A DNA stretch of 64,000 nt from CAVROT01 sp963722905. GTDB taxonomy: Bacteria; Pseudomonadota; Alphaproteobacteria; Rhodobacterales; Rhodobacteraceae. Each line of letters begins with the position of its first letter. Within the stretch, counting starts at the first letter, position 1. The notes under the pieces are model-generated. The model was not told where the DNA came from, did not search any database, and saw nothing but the letters and a program-made list of their open reading frames with translations. Positions 36,409 through 44,545 of this stretch are shown here, piece by piece. Where the stretch lies: positions 1 to 64,000 of the forward strand of contig CAVROT010000005.1 of assembly GCA_963722905.1 (NCBI GenBank), in the 5' to 3' direction. The position numbers and the translations under genes were made by a program.

Positions 36409-37479
36409 TCAGGGCGGGGATCCCTGGCTTCGCGCAAGGATGCCCCCCGCCCGGTCGCACACCACGACGTCGCAGCCGATGCCGCTGCCGGCCAGCATCT
36501 CGTCCAGCCTCGCAGCGGCGCCGGCGGCCACGGCCTGCGCCACCGGCGCCCCGCCGATGCGCAGCGCCTCCAGCACCGTCGGCGCCCCGGCCAGCCGGTC
36601 GTCGCCGACGAGGCGCGACAGGGCCGGAAAGTCCACCTGCGAGCGCGCGGAATGGAGGTCGCGCGCGCCCTGCGCCAGCTTGGTCAGCTTGGCGATGCCG
36701 CCGCCGACGGTGAGATGCGGCACGGGATGGCGGACGAGATACTTGACCAGCCCGCCCGCGAAATCGCCCATGTCCAGCATCGCCGTGTCAGGCAGCCGGT
36801 GCAGCGCCCGGACCGCCGCCTCGGACTGGGCGCCGGTGCAGCCCGCGACATGGGCGTGACCGGCCGCCCGTGCGACGTCGATACCGCGGTGGATGGATGC
36901 GATCCATGCCGCGCAGCTGTAGGGGCGCACCACGCCGGTCGTCCCGAGGATCGACAGCCCGCCGCGGATGCCCAGCCGCGGGTTCCAGGTGCGCGCCGCG
37001 ATCTCGGCCCCGCCGGGGATGGAGACGGTGATCTCTATGTTCGGCGCCTCGCCTTGTTCGGCGGCCAGCGCCTCGACCTCGGCGGTCATCATCGCGCGCG
37101 GGACGGGGTTGATCGCGGGGTCGCCGGGCGGGATCGGCAGGCCCGGCATCGTCACGGTCCCCACGCCCTCGCCCGCCCGGAACGAGACGCCGCCGGACGC
37201 CGCGCGGACACGGGCCACGACGGTGCAGCCGTGGGTGACGTCCGGATCGTCGCCGGCATCCTTCACGATGCCGGCCTCGGCCCAGCCCGGCCCGCTGCGG
37301 CACCCGACAAGGGCGAAGGTCGGCGACTCGCCCCGCGGCAGGACCAGCGTCACCGCCGTTGGGAACGATCCCGTCCAGAGCGCGGTTAGCGCCCCGCGCA
37401 CGGCCCCCGTGGCGCAGGCGCCGGTCGTCCAGCCGCGGCGCAGGGCCCGCCGGCCGTCATCTCTTGCGCGTCCCGTCAT
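36409..37479 (-). CDS. cbiD: Cobalt-precorrin-5B C1-methyltransferase
   Basis: CbiD of cobalamin synthesis, 356 residues, SAM-dependent methylation at C1 with ring contraction. The hallmark N-terminus RRGWTTGACATGAVRGAL is present, as are VKDAGDDPDVTHG, the central ILGTTGVVRPYSCAAWIASI and the C-terminal HLTVGGGIAKLTKLAQG. Start is ATG at 37479. CbiD is the enzyme of the anaerobic route (the aerobic CobF is unrelated), whereas many Rhodobacteraceae use a largely aerobic route. It is divergent from cobA. Confidence 0.93.
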   Translation of the reverse strand: MTGRARDDGRRALRRGWTTGACATGAVRGALTALWTGSFPTAVTLVLPRGESPTFALVGCRSGPGWAEAGIVKDAGDDPDVTHGCTVVARVRAASGGVSFRAGEGVGTVTMPGLPIPPGDPAINPVPRAMMTAEVEALAAEQGEAPNIEITVSIPGGAEIAARTWNPRLGIRGGLSILGTTGVVRPYSCAAWIASIHRGIDVARAAGHAHVAGCTGAQSEAAVRALHRLPDTAMLDMGDFAGGLVKYLVRHPVPHLTVGGGIAKLTKLAQGARDLHSARSQVDFPALSRLVGDDRLAGAPTVLEALRIGGAPVAQAVAAGAAARLDEMLAGSGIGCDVVVCDRAGGILARSQGSPP

Positions 37480-37852
37480 GCCGCGACGCTACCGCGCGCC
37501 GCCCCCCGCCGCCAGCGCCGGCGCGGCGCCCGGTCACGGCCGATGTGCGGCCGCACGGACGCGCGCGGATAGCTCGGCCCGCTTGCCCGCGCAGCGCGGC
37601 GGGCGACCCCGCCCGGAGGGCCGAAGGGACGATGCCTGCAAGCCGGCCTCCCGCCCGGCGGGTTCCGTCCCGTAGGCCCGTCCTGTCCGATCGACACCGT
37701 GGTGCCGGCCGGACCCGTCCCGCTCGACCCCGGCCGCGCCCCATCCAATACCGACCCAAATGGCGACGGCGCGCACCGCACCGGCCGGATCCGTCCCCGG
37801 CGTGTCGCTACCGGGCCTTGCGGCCGTGGCGCTGCGCGGCATAACGGCGGGC
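37480..37852. other. Divergent gap between cbiD and cobA, no gene seen
   Basis: 373 bases, extremely GC-rich, with open frames on all strands but none resembling a protein. It should carry the promoters of two cobalamin transcripts. I looked for a cobalamin riboswitch and did not find a convincing B12 box. Confidence 0.5.
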
Positions 37853-38710
37853 ATGACCGACCCCCTCCCCCCCCTGCCGGGCGGCGCGTCCTGGCCCCGG
37901 CTGCAACGCGGCTGGGTATGGCTCTGCGGCGCCGGTCCGGGCGATCCCGGCCTCCTGACGCTTCACGGGCTCAACGCCCTGCGCCAGGCCGACGTGATCG
38001 TCTACGACGCGCTGGTGCAGACCGGCCTGCTGGACTGGGCGCCCGGCGCGCGCCACATCTATGCCGGCAAAAGGGGGGGCAAGCCGTCATCCTCCCAGCG
38101 CGACATCTCGCTGCAACTCGTCGACCTCGCCCGCGCCGGCCGGCGGGTGCTGCGGCTCAAGGGCGGCGATCCCTTCGTCTTCGGGCGCGGCGGGGAAGAG
38201 GCGCAGACGCTCGTTCAGCACGGCGTGCCCATCCGCATCGTGCCGGGCATCAGCGCCGGGATCGGCGGGCTGGCCTATGCCGGCATCCCCGTCACCCACC
38301 GCGACGTGAACCAGTCCGTCACCTTCGTGACCGGCCACGACCAGTCCGGCGCGCATCCGGGCTCGCTGGACTGGGACGCGATCAGCCGCGGCTCGCAGGT
38401 GATCGTCGTCTACATGGGGATGAAGCACATCGCCCAGATCGCCGGCGCCCTGCTCGCCGCCGGCCGTCCGCGGTCCGAGCCGGTGGCCGTCGTCTTCACC
38501 GCCACCACGCCCGAGCAGAAAGTTCTGGAGACCACGCTCGCGACCTGCGAGGCCGACATAGCGGCGTCCGCGATGGAGCCTCCGGCGATCATCTGCATCG
38601 GCCGCTCGGTCCTCATGCGCGCCGCCCTCGACTGGCAGTCGCAGGCGCTGGGGCACCCCCCGCGCGACCTCGACCCCCTGGGCCGCGGCCGGGGGGCCGA
38701 GACCGCATGA
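37853..38710 (+). CDS. cobA: Uroporphyrinogen-III C-methyltransferase
   Basis: SUMT, 285 residues, adds two methyl groups to uroporphyrinogen III to give precorrin-2, the entry step to corrin (and sirohaem). The SAM-binding motif is LCGAGPGDPGLLTLHGLNAL; RLKGGDPFVFGRGGEEAQTL and PGISAGIGGLAYAGIPVTHR are diagnostic for SUMT. ATG at 37853 (MTDPLPPLPGG) is preferred over the open frame 31 codons upstream. It lacks a CysG oxidase domain. CobB follows on the same strand. Confidence 0.93.
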   Translation: MTDPLPPLPGGASWPRLQRGWVWLCGAGPGDPGLLTLHGLNALRQADVIVYDALVQTGLLDWAPGARHIYAGKRGGKPSSSQRDISLQLVDLARAGRRVLRLKGGDPFVFGRGGEEAQTLVQHGVPIRIVPGISAGIGGLAYAGIPVTHRDVNQSVTFVTGHDQSGAHPGSLDWDAISRGSQVIVVYMGMKHIAQIAGALLAAGRPRSEPVAVVFTATTPEQKVLETTLATCEADIAASAMEPPAIICIGRSVLMRAALDWQSQALGHPPRDLDPLGRGRGAETA

Positions 38711-39034
38711 CGCCGCCGCTTCGGCCGACGACAAGGGGCCGACCGGCGGGGCGGCCCGGACGGCGACCGTTCCCATGCCCCCGACCGACATAGCCGCGGG
38801 GGCCGGTCCGGTGGCAATCCGCCCGGCAACCGCCGTTCCGCGGGCCGGTCGCAAGCTGCCGCCCGAACGGTGCCCGAAACCCGGGCGGCGCTCGCGCCTC
38901 TGCCACGGCCGACCGGCCAGGCAGCCGCCGCCCGGCATCTCTCGACGGGGCTGCGGCGTGCCAATCCCCGGCGACCCGGCGGCCGCCATGGCGCGCACGG
39001 CCGCGACCTGCCTTGCCCTGATCCGGCTTTGCCC
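38711..39034. other. Gap between cobA and cobB, no gene seen
   Basis: 324 very GC-rich bases. The cobB frame stays open for 55 codons upstream into this gap, but that translation is Arg/Pro/Ala-rich and precedes the normal CobB start, so I regard it as non-coding. Confidence 0.5.
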
Positions 39035-40330
39035 GTGCGCGGCCTGATCGTCGCCGCACCGGCGTCCGGCAGCGGCAAGACCGTCGTCACGCTGGGGATC
39101 CTGCGTGCCCTCGCATGCCGCGGACATGCCGTCCGAGGCGCGAAATCGGGGCCGGACTACATCGACCCGCGCTTTCACGAGGCGGCCACCGGGCGTCCAT
39201 GCGTCAATCTGGACGCCTGGGCGATGACGCCCGGACGCATCGCCGCGCTGGCCGCCGCGCCGTCCCAAGGCGACCTGCTGATCGTCGAGGGCGCGATGGG
39301 CCTGTTCGACGGGGCGCCGCCGGACGGGCGCGGCGCCACGGCCGACCTCGCGCGCCAGCTTGGCCTGCCAGTGGTGCTGGTTGTCGACGCCGCGCGCATG
39401 GCCCAGTCCGTGGCACCGGTGGTGCTCGGGTTCGCGAACCACGACCCGAGGGTGCACGTGGCCGGAGTGATCCTGAACCGCGTCGGATCGGATCGGCACG
39501 ACCGGATGCTGCGCGCGGCGCTCGCCGCCGCAGGCGCGCCGCCCGTCCTGGGGACGCTGCGGCGGATGCCGGGGCTCGACCGGCCCGCGCGCCACCTGGG
39601 CCTCGTCCAGGCGGGCGAGATGCCGGACCTTCCCCGGTTCCTCGACCGCGCGGCCGAGACGGTGGCCGAAACGATCGACCTCGACGCGCTCGACGCCATC
39701 GCCACCCACCTGCCCGCCGCGCCGCCCGTCTATCCCTGGGCGCCCGCGCAACGCATCGCCGTGGCGGGCGACGAGGCCTTCGGCTTCACCTACCCCCACC
39801 ACCTGGCGGACTGGCGGGCCTCCGGCGCCGAGGTCGCGCGGTTCTCTCCGCTGGCCGACGAAGCGCCCCCGCCGGACGCCGACCTCGTCATCCTGCCGGG
39901 CGGCTATCCCGAACTGCACGCCGGACGCCTGGCCGCCGCCACGACCTTCCGCGCCGGCATGACCGCAGCCGCCGTGTCCGGCATCGCGATCTTCGGCGAG
40001 TGCGGCGGCTACATGGTCCTTGGCGACGGCATCGAGGACGCGGACGGTGCGCGTCACGCCATGCTGGGCCTGCTGGGCGTGACGACCAGCTTCGCCCGAC
40101 GCCGTCTGCACCTCGGCTACCGCACTGTAAGCACCGCCGCCGGCCCCTTCGCCGGCCAGTGGGCAGCGCACGAATTCCACTACGCCTCCGTCACGTCCGA
40201 GGCCGGTCCGCCGCTCTTTTCCGCCACCGACAGCGAAGGCACCGCCCTGCCCCCGATGGGCACCGTGCGCGGACGCGTGAGTGGCAGCTTCGCCCATCTC
40301 ATCGACCGATGCGCCGGCCCCGACGACTGA
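39035..40330 (+). CDS. cobB: Cobyrinate / hydrogenobyrinate a,c-diamide synthase
   Basis: Glutamine- and ATP-dependent amidase of the corrin a and c side chains, 431 residues. N-terminal ATPase with P-loop APASGSGKTVVTLG and GAKSGPDYIDPRFHEAATG; C-terminal class I glutaminase with nucleophile Cys323 (IFGECGGYMVLG) and the His of AAHEFHYAS (~382). The GTG at 39035 is chosen because the family begins at RGLIVAAPASGSGKT; the ribosome site is weak. It is downstream of cobA on the same strand. Confidence 0.92.
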   Translation: MRGLIVAAPASGSGKTVVTLGILRALACRGHAVRGAKSGPDYIDPRFHEAATGRPCVNLDAWAMTPGRIAALAAAPSQGDLLIVEGAMGLFDGAPPDGRGATADLARQLGLPVVLVVDAARMAQSVAPVVLGFANHDPRVHVAGVILNRVGSDRHDRMLRAALAAAGAPPVLGTLRRMPGLDRPARHLGLVQAGEMPDLPRFLDRAAETVAETIDLDALDAIATHLPAAPPVYPWAPAQRIAVAGDEAFGFTYPHHLADWRASGAEVARFSPLADEAPPPDADLVILPGGYPELHAGRLAAATTFRAGMTAAAVSGIAIFGECGGYMVLGDGIEDADGARHAMLGLLGVTTSFARRRLHLGYRTVSTAAGPFAGQWAAHEFHYASVTSEAGPPLFSATDSEGTALPPMGTVRGRVSGSFAHLIDRCAGPDD

Positions 40331-40377
40331 ACGCGCACGCCGGACCGTGCCCCGCGGACCCGGGACCGACCCCGGCC

Positions 40378-40415
40378 TTCATCCTGTCGCAAATACTCCC
40401 CCCGGAGGGTCCGGC
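40378..40415 (-). repeat. Intergenic repeat family A, copy 1
   Basis: Between cobB and the MFS gene. On the minus strand it reads CCTCCGG, a G-run, then GGAGTATTTGCGACAGGATGAA. Copies 2-4 are at 47414, 51835 and 58131. CTCC and GGAG can pair just before TATTT. Confidence 0.7.
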
Positions 40416-40494
40416 GACCCGGCCTCATCCAGATCTCCCGGTCGCGGCGCCATTGCGGCTTCACATCGGACGGATGCGGCGCTAACCCGCCGGC

Positions 40495-41739
40495 ATGGTC
40501 GATGTCGCCGCCTCCCCGTCCACGCCCGACGCGCTTCGCGGCGCGGATGACCGCCGCGCCCGGCGCAACGTGGCGGTCCTGGTAGCGGCGCAGGCGGTGC
40601 TCGGCGCGCAGATGCCGATGCTCTTCATCGTCGGCGGCCTCGCGGGGCAGTCGCTGGCGACCAACGTCTGCTTTGCCACGCTGCCGATCTCTCTCATCGT
40701 CCTGGGCTCGATGCTCTCCGCGCAGCCGATCTCGGCGCTGATGCAGCGCTTCGGGCGGCGTGCGGGCTTCGTCGTGGGCGCGCTGGGCGGCAGTGTCGGC
40801 GCCGCAGTCGGGGCGTGGGGCCTCGTCACGGCCAGCTTTCCCGTCTTCCTCGCCGGGTCGTTCCTGACCGGCATCTACATGAGCGCGCAGGGCTTCTACC
40901 GGTTTGCCGCCACGGACACCGCCTCGGACGCTTTCCGCCCCAAGGCCATCAGCTACGTCATGGCGGGCGGATTGCTGAGTGCCGTCATCGGCCCGCAACT
41001 GGTCAAGCTTACATCCGACGCGATGGTCGTGCCGTTCCTCGGGACGTATATTGCGGTGATCGGCGTCAACGCTGTGGGCGCGCTGCTCTTTCTCGGCCTC
41101 GACATCCCCCGGCCCCCTGCGCCGCTGGCCGGCGCGCCGCGCGGCCGGACACGGATGCAGCTGCTGCGCACCCCCCGCATCGCCGTCGCCGTCGTCTGCG
41201 CCATGGTCAGCTACGCGCTGATGAACCTCGTGATGACCTCGACGCCGCTGGCCGTGGTCGGCTGCGGGTTCGCGCGCAACACCGCCGCCGACGTCGTGTC
41301 GGCGCATGTCCTCGCGATGTACGCGCCGTCCTTCTTCACCGGGCATCTCATCGCCCGTTTCGGGGTCGAGCGGATCATGGCCTTCGGCCTCGTCATCCTG
41401 GCCGCCGCCGGGGTGACGGCGCTGGCAGGCGTGGCGCTCTCCAACTTCTACGTGGCGCTGATCCTGCTGGGGATCGGCTGGAACTTCGGCTTCATCGGCG
41501 CCACCACGATGCTGGCGGGTGCCCATGCGCCCGAGGAGCGCGGCCGCGTGCAGGGCATGAACGACGCGCTGGTCTTCGGCCTGGTCACGCTGGCGTCTCT
41601 GTCGTCGGGCGGGTTGATGAACTGCGCGGGGGGCTCGCCCCGGGAGGGCTGGTGGGCCGTCAACCTCGCGATGATCCCCTTCCTGGCGCTGGCGGGCGGC
41701 GCGCTCTTTTGGCTGGCGCAGCATCGGCGACCCGCCTAG
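40495..41739 (+). CDS. MFS transporter, substrate unknown
   Basis: Major facilitator protein of 414 residues with about 12 hydrophobic segments. The loop 2-3 motif is in the region ALMQRFGRRAGFVVGALGG and the second-half counterpart is GHLIARFGVERIMAFGLVIL; a duplicated 6+6 layout is apparent. GWNFGFIGATTMLAGAHAPE near the C-terminus is shared with YnfM/unknown-substrate MFS proteins. ATG at 40495. It follows the cobalamin genes but nothing in the sequence ties it to cobalamin. Confidence 0.85.
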   Translation: MVDVAASPSTPDALRGADDRRARRNVAVLVAAQAVLGAQMPMLFIVGGLAGQSLATNVCFATLPISLIVLGSMLSAQPISALMQRFGRRAGFVVGALGGSVGAAVGAWGLVTASFPVFLAGSFLTGIYMSAQGFYRFAATDTASDAFRPKAISYVMAGGLLSAVIGPQLVKLTSDAMVVPFLGTYIAVIGVNAVGALLFLGLDIPRPPAPLAGAPRGRTRMQLLRTPRIAVAVVCAMVSYALMNLVMTSTPLAVVGCGFARNTAADVVSAHVLAMYAPSFFTGHLIARFGVERIMAFGLVILAAAGVTALAGVALSNFYVALILLGIGWNFGFIGATTMLAGAHAPEERGRVQGMNDALVFGLVTLASLSSGGLMNCAGGSPREGWWAVNLAMIPFLALAGGALFWLAQHRRPA

Positions 41740-41772
41740 CCTAGCCTACCCCGCCCCGCCACCGCCCCACCG

Positions 41773-42525
41773 TCAGCGACCGAGGTAGACCAGCCGCGCC
41801 AGCCCCGCGCGCCGCGCGAACTCGGACTGGACCAGCCCGCCGGATGCCACCAGCCCCGGATCGCGCGCCGCCATCCGCAGGAGGGGACGCGCACGCCACG
41901 CCGCCCAGGTCGCGGGTCGCGCGGCCATTGAGGCGCGCGCGCCGCGCATCCCGGACAGCGCATCCGCCGCCAGCGTGGCCACCGCGCCCGGCGCCGCATC
42001 CGGCAAAGGCTCCCGACCGGCGGCGACCAGCGCGGGGACCGCCGTGAGCCAGCTGGCCAGCGCACCGGCCCGGGCGATCCGGCGCAGCGCCGGCTCTTCG
42101 CCGGGTCCGGCGCCCAGCAGCCGCGCAGCCGTCCACATCAGCGTTCCGCCCGTCGCATCGAGATGCGCCCAGAGCGCGTCCGCATCGGCAAAACCGCTGC
42201 CATCCACGTCCCACTCCCGCGCCGCGACGGCGCGGTCGAGGTCGCCCGCGCCCGCCCGGTCCAGCACCTGCGCCAGCGGCGTCGTCACCTCGTGCCGCCG
42301 GACGACGCCGCGCGCGCCGATCTCTTCCAGCACATCGCGCCACCACTGCAGGCGCATCCGGGCGATCAGCGGCTCGGCGGTCATCCACGGCGCGCGCGCC
42401 ACCTCGACGTTGAAAGCGTAGAGGGGAAAGAGCACGGCCCGCGCCGCCGGCCGCGCCGCCATGGCGGCGAGGAACCGGTCCGGGTCGCCCCGTCGGACGA
42501 TGTCGCCACAGGTTGCGAGTGTCAT
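41773..42525 (-). CDS. Squalene/phytoene-synthase-like protein (NDUFAF6-type)
   Basis: A 250-residue protein of the squalene/phytoene synthase superfamily. PLYAFNVEVARAPWMTAEP and RMRLQWWRDVLEEIGARGV are typical of the branch that includes the mitochondrial complex I assembly factor NDUFAF6. The two Asp-rich DxxxD motifs that bind prenyl diphosphate in true synthases are not apparent, so catalytic activity is doubtful. It lies 79 bases downstream of cimA on the same strand and converges with the MFS gene. Confidence is for the family, not the activity. Confidence 0.8.
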   Translation of the reverse strand: MTLATCGDIVRRGDPDRFLAAMAARPAARAVLFPLYAFNVEVARAPWMTAEPLIARMRLQWWRDVLEEIGARGVVRRHEVTTPLAQVLDRAGAGDLDRAVAAREWDVDGSGFADADALWAHLDATGGTLMWTAARLLGAGPGEEPALRRIARAGALASWLTAVPALVAAGREPLPDAAPGAVATLAADALSGMRGARASMAARPATWAAWRARPLLRMAARDPGLVASGGLVQSEFARRAGLARLVYLGR

Positions 42526-42604
42526 GCCGGCCGGGACGCCCCGGCGCAGGACGCTTCGAGGGGCGGGAAATTGCGGTGACGGCAGATCCTCCGGGAGACC
42601 CTGG

Positions 42605-44260
42605 TCATGCGGGCACCGCGCCTTCGGCGATCAGCTTCCACGTCACCGCCTCCAGCAGCGCCTCGAAGCTGGCGTCGACGATGTTGGCCGACACGCCGAC
42701 GGTGGACCAGCGGCGGCCCGTCGCGTCCTCGCTGTCGACGATGACGCGGGTGACGGCCTCGGTGCCCCCTTGGGTGATCCGCACCCGGTAGTCGACCAGC
42801 CGCATGTCGGCGATGAGGTCCTGATAGGGTCCCAGATCCTTGACCAGCGCCTTCCACAGCGCGTTGACCGGGCCCCGGTCGGTACCGTCGGCGTCCATGC
42901 TCTCGCTCACGCTCAGCACCTTCGCGGTGCCGATGCGCACGACGACGACGGCCTCCGACAGTGACACCATCCGGTCGTACTTGTTCTTGCGCCGCTCGAC
43001 GGTGACGCGGTAGCGCTTGACCTCGAAGAAGCGCGGCACGCGGCGCAGGATAGCCCGGGCCAGCAGCTCAAAGCTGGCCTGCGCGGTATCGTAGGTATAG
43101 CCAGCCGCCTCGCGGACCTTCACTTCGTCCAGGATGCGGCCCAGCGCAGCGTCGTCCGCCGGCGCCCCGGCGCCGGGCGTCGGGACGGCAGCGCCCGGTT
43201 CGACAATTCCCATGTCGGCCAGCCGCAGCCGCAGATTGGCACGGCCCGCCTGGTTCGACATCGGAACGACGCGCGCATTGCCGACCGCGCCGGGCGGAAC
43301 GTGTTCGTAAAGCCCCGGATCGCGCGCCACCGCGCTGGCGTGCAGCCCCGCCTTGTGCGCGAAGGCCGAGGCGCCGACATAGGGGGCCTGCCGACGCGGC
43401 ACGCGGTTCAGGATCTCGTCCAGCGCGCGCGAGGCACGCAGCAGGCCGGCCAGCGCGTCCGGCGTCGCCCCGGTGTCGTAGAGATTTCGCCAGGGCGCCT
43501 TCAGCGTCAGCGTACCGATCAGCGTGACGAGGTCGGCATTGCCGCAGCGTTCGCCCAGCCCGTTCAGCGTACCCTGAATCTGCCGCGCGCCCGCCTCGAC
43601 AGCGCTCAGGGAGCCGGCGACGGCGGTGCCCGTGTCGTCGTGGCAATGGATCCCCAGGCGATCGCCCGGCACGCCCGCCGCGACCACCTGGTCGACCGTC
43701 GCGCCGATGGTGCCCGGCAGCGTCCCGCCGTTGGTGTCGCACAGCACCGCCCAGCGCGCGCCCGCCTCCAGCGCGGCCTCGACGCAGGTCAGCGCGTAGC
43801 CGGGATCGGCGGCATGCCCATCGAAGAAATGTTCTGCATCGAAGAGCGCCTCGCGCCCCTCGGCTACCAGATGCGCCACCGAGGCGCGGATGTTCTCGAC
43901 GTTCTCGTCCAGCGAGATGCCCAGCGCGTCGCGCACGTGCCCGGGATGCGCCTTGCCGACAAGGCAGACCGCACGGGTGCCGGCGTTCAGCACCGCCGCC
44001 AGAACGTCGTCATTGGCGGCGGACCGACCGGACCGCTTGGTCATTCCGAAGGCCGCAAGCGTGGCGCGCGTGGCGGGCGGCGCGTCGAAGAAGGCGCTGT
44101 CGGTGGGGTTGGCGCCCGGCCAGCCGCCCTCGACGTAGTCCACCCCCAGCGCGTCCAGCAGCGCCGCGATCCGCCGCTTCTCGTCGGTGGAGAATTGCAC
44201 CCCCTGCGTCTGCGCCCCGTCGCGCAAGGTGGTGTCGTAGAGATAGAGCCGGTCGGTCAA
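42605..44260 (-). CDS. cimA: Citramalate synthase
   Basis: Condenses pyruvate and acetyl-CoA to citramalate, a threonine-independent entry to isoleucine; 551 residues of the isopropylmalate-synthase superfamily. The N-terminal YLYDTTLRDGAQTQG, HCHDDTGTAVAGSL and GLGERCGNADL are the HMGL-like barrel; residues ~410-545 form the LeuA-type C-terminal regulatory domain. The TTG at 44260 (LTDRLYLYDTT) is chosen. The ATG at 44320 lies inside a repeat element and would add 20 residues not found in homologues. Leucine synthase proper (LeuA) is a less likely alternative. Confidence 0.88.
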   Translation of the reverse strand: MTDRLYLYDTTLRDGAQTQGVQFSTDEKRRIAALLDALGVDYVEGGWPGANPTDSAFFDAPPATRATLAAFGMTKRSGRSAANDDVLAAVLNAGTRAVCLVGKAHPGHVRDALGISLDENVENIRASVAHLVAEGREALFDAEHFFDGHAADPGYALTCVEAALEAGARWAVLCDTNGGTLPGTIGATVDQVVAAGVPGDRLGIHCHDDTGTAVAGSLSAVEAGARQIQGTLNGLGERCGNADLVTLIGTLTLKAPWRNLYDTGATPDALAGLLRASRALDEILNRVPRRQAPYVGASAFAHKAGLHASAVARDPGLYEHVPPGAVGNARVVPMSNQAGRANLRLRLADMGIVEPGAAVPTPGAGAPADDAALGRILDEVKVREAAGYTYDTAQASFELLARAILRRVPRFFEVKRYRVTVERRKNKYDRMVSLSEAVVVVRIGTAKVLSVSESMDADGTDRGPVNALWKALVKDLGPYQDLIADMRLVDYRVRITQGGTEAVTRVIVDSEDATGRRWSTVGVSANIVDASFEALLEAVTWKLIAEGAVPA

Positions 44261-44545
44261 CGCCCGGTCCCATTCGGAAGGCGTTCGACGGACCCATCGA
44301 CGACTTGGGTTTGCAAACATCCTCGGGAGGGCCCGAAGGGCGGGGGGCAGACAGCCCCCCTGCAGCGGTACAGCGGGCCGGTCATGGACAGGGCGCAAGC
44401 GCTGCGGCACCGGTGCGCGACCGCGCCGGCGGAGCGACATGAAGTCCTACCGGCAAGGCCCGGTCGACGACGGCGCGATGACCGCCGGGGATCGCCTGCA
44501 TCGATCCAAGGTCCGCCATCCTGCATCTGAGTGTCCCGCGCCGTG
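44261..44545. other. Gap between cysS and cimA
   Basis: 285 bases without a gene between two minus-strand genes. Its cimA-proximal part is the family B repeat listed separately; the rest is GC-rich with no recognisable promoter. Confidence 0.5.
44301..44360 (-). repeat. Intergenic repeat family B, copy 1, with GC hairpin
   Basis: On the minus strand: a 7-bp hairpin (GGGGGGC / GCCCCCC, 44342-44360), then CCTCCCGAGGATGTTTGCAAACCCAAGTCG. The same order of hairpin plus GGATATTT..AACCCAAGTCG is seen at 62651-62701. It lies 41 bases upstream of the cimA start. Confidence 0.65.

Noticed and set aside
37480..37852. Cobalamin riboswitch between cbiD and cobA
   Set aside because: A segment around 37632-37650 (AAGCCGGCCTCCCGCC) faintly resembles a B12 box, but the other conserved riboswitch blocks are missing on both strands.
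38870..39034. N-terminal extension of CobB by 55 residues
   Set aside because: Arg/Pro/Ala-rich and absent from the family; the P-loop normally lies within the first 15 residues, as with the GTG at 39035.
40180..41724. 514-codon minus-strand frame opposite the MFS gene
   Set aside because: Highly charged, repetitive translation; the plus strand encodes a well-formed membrane protein.
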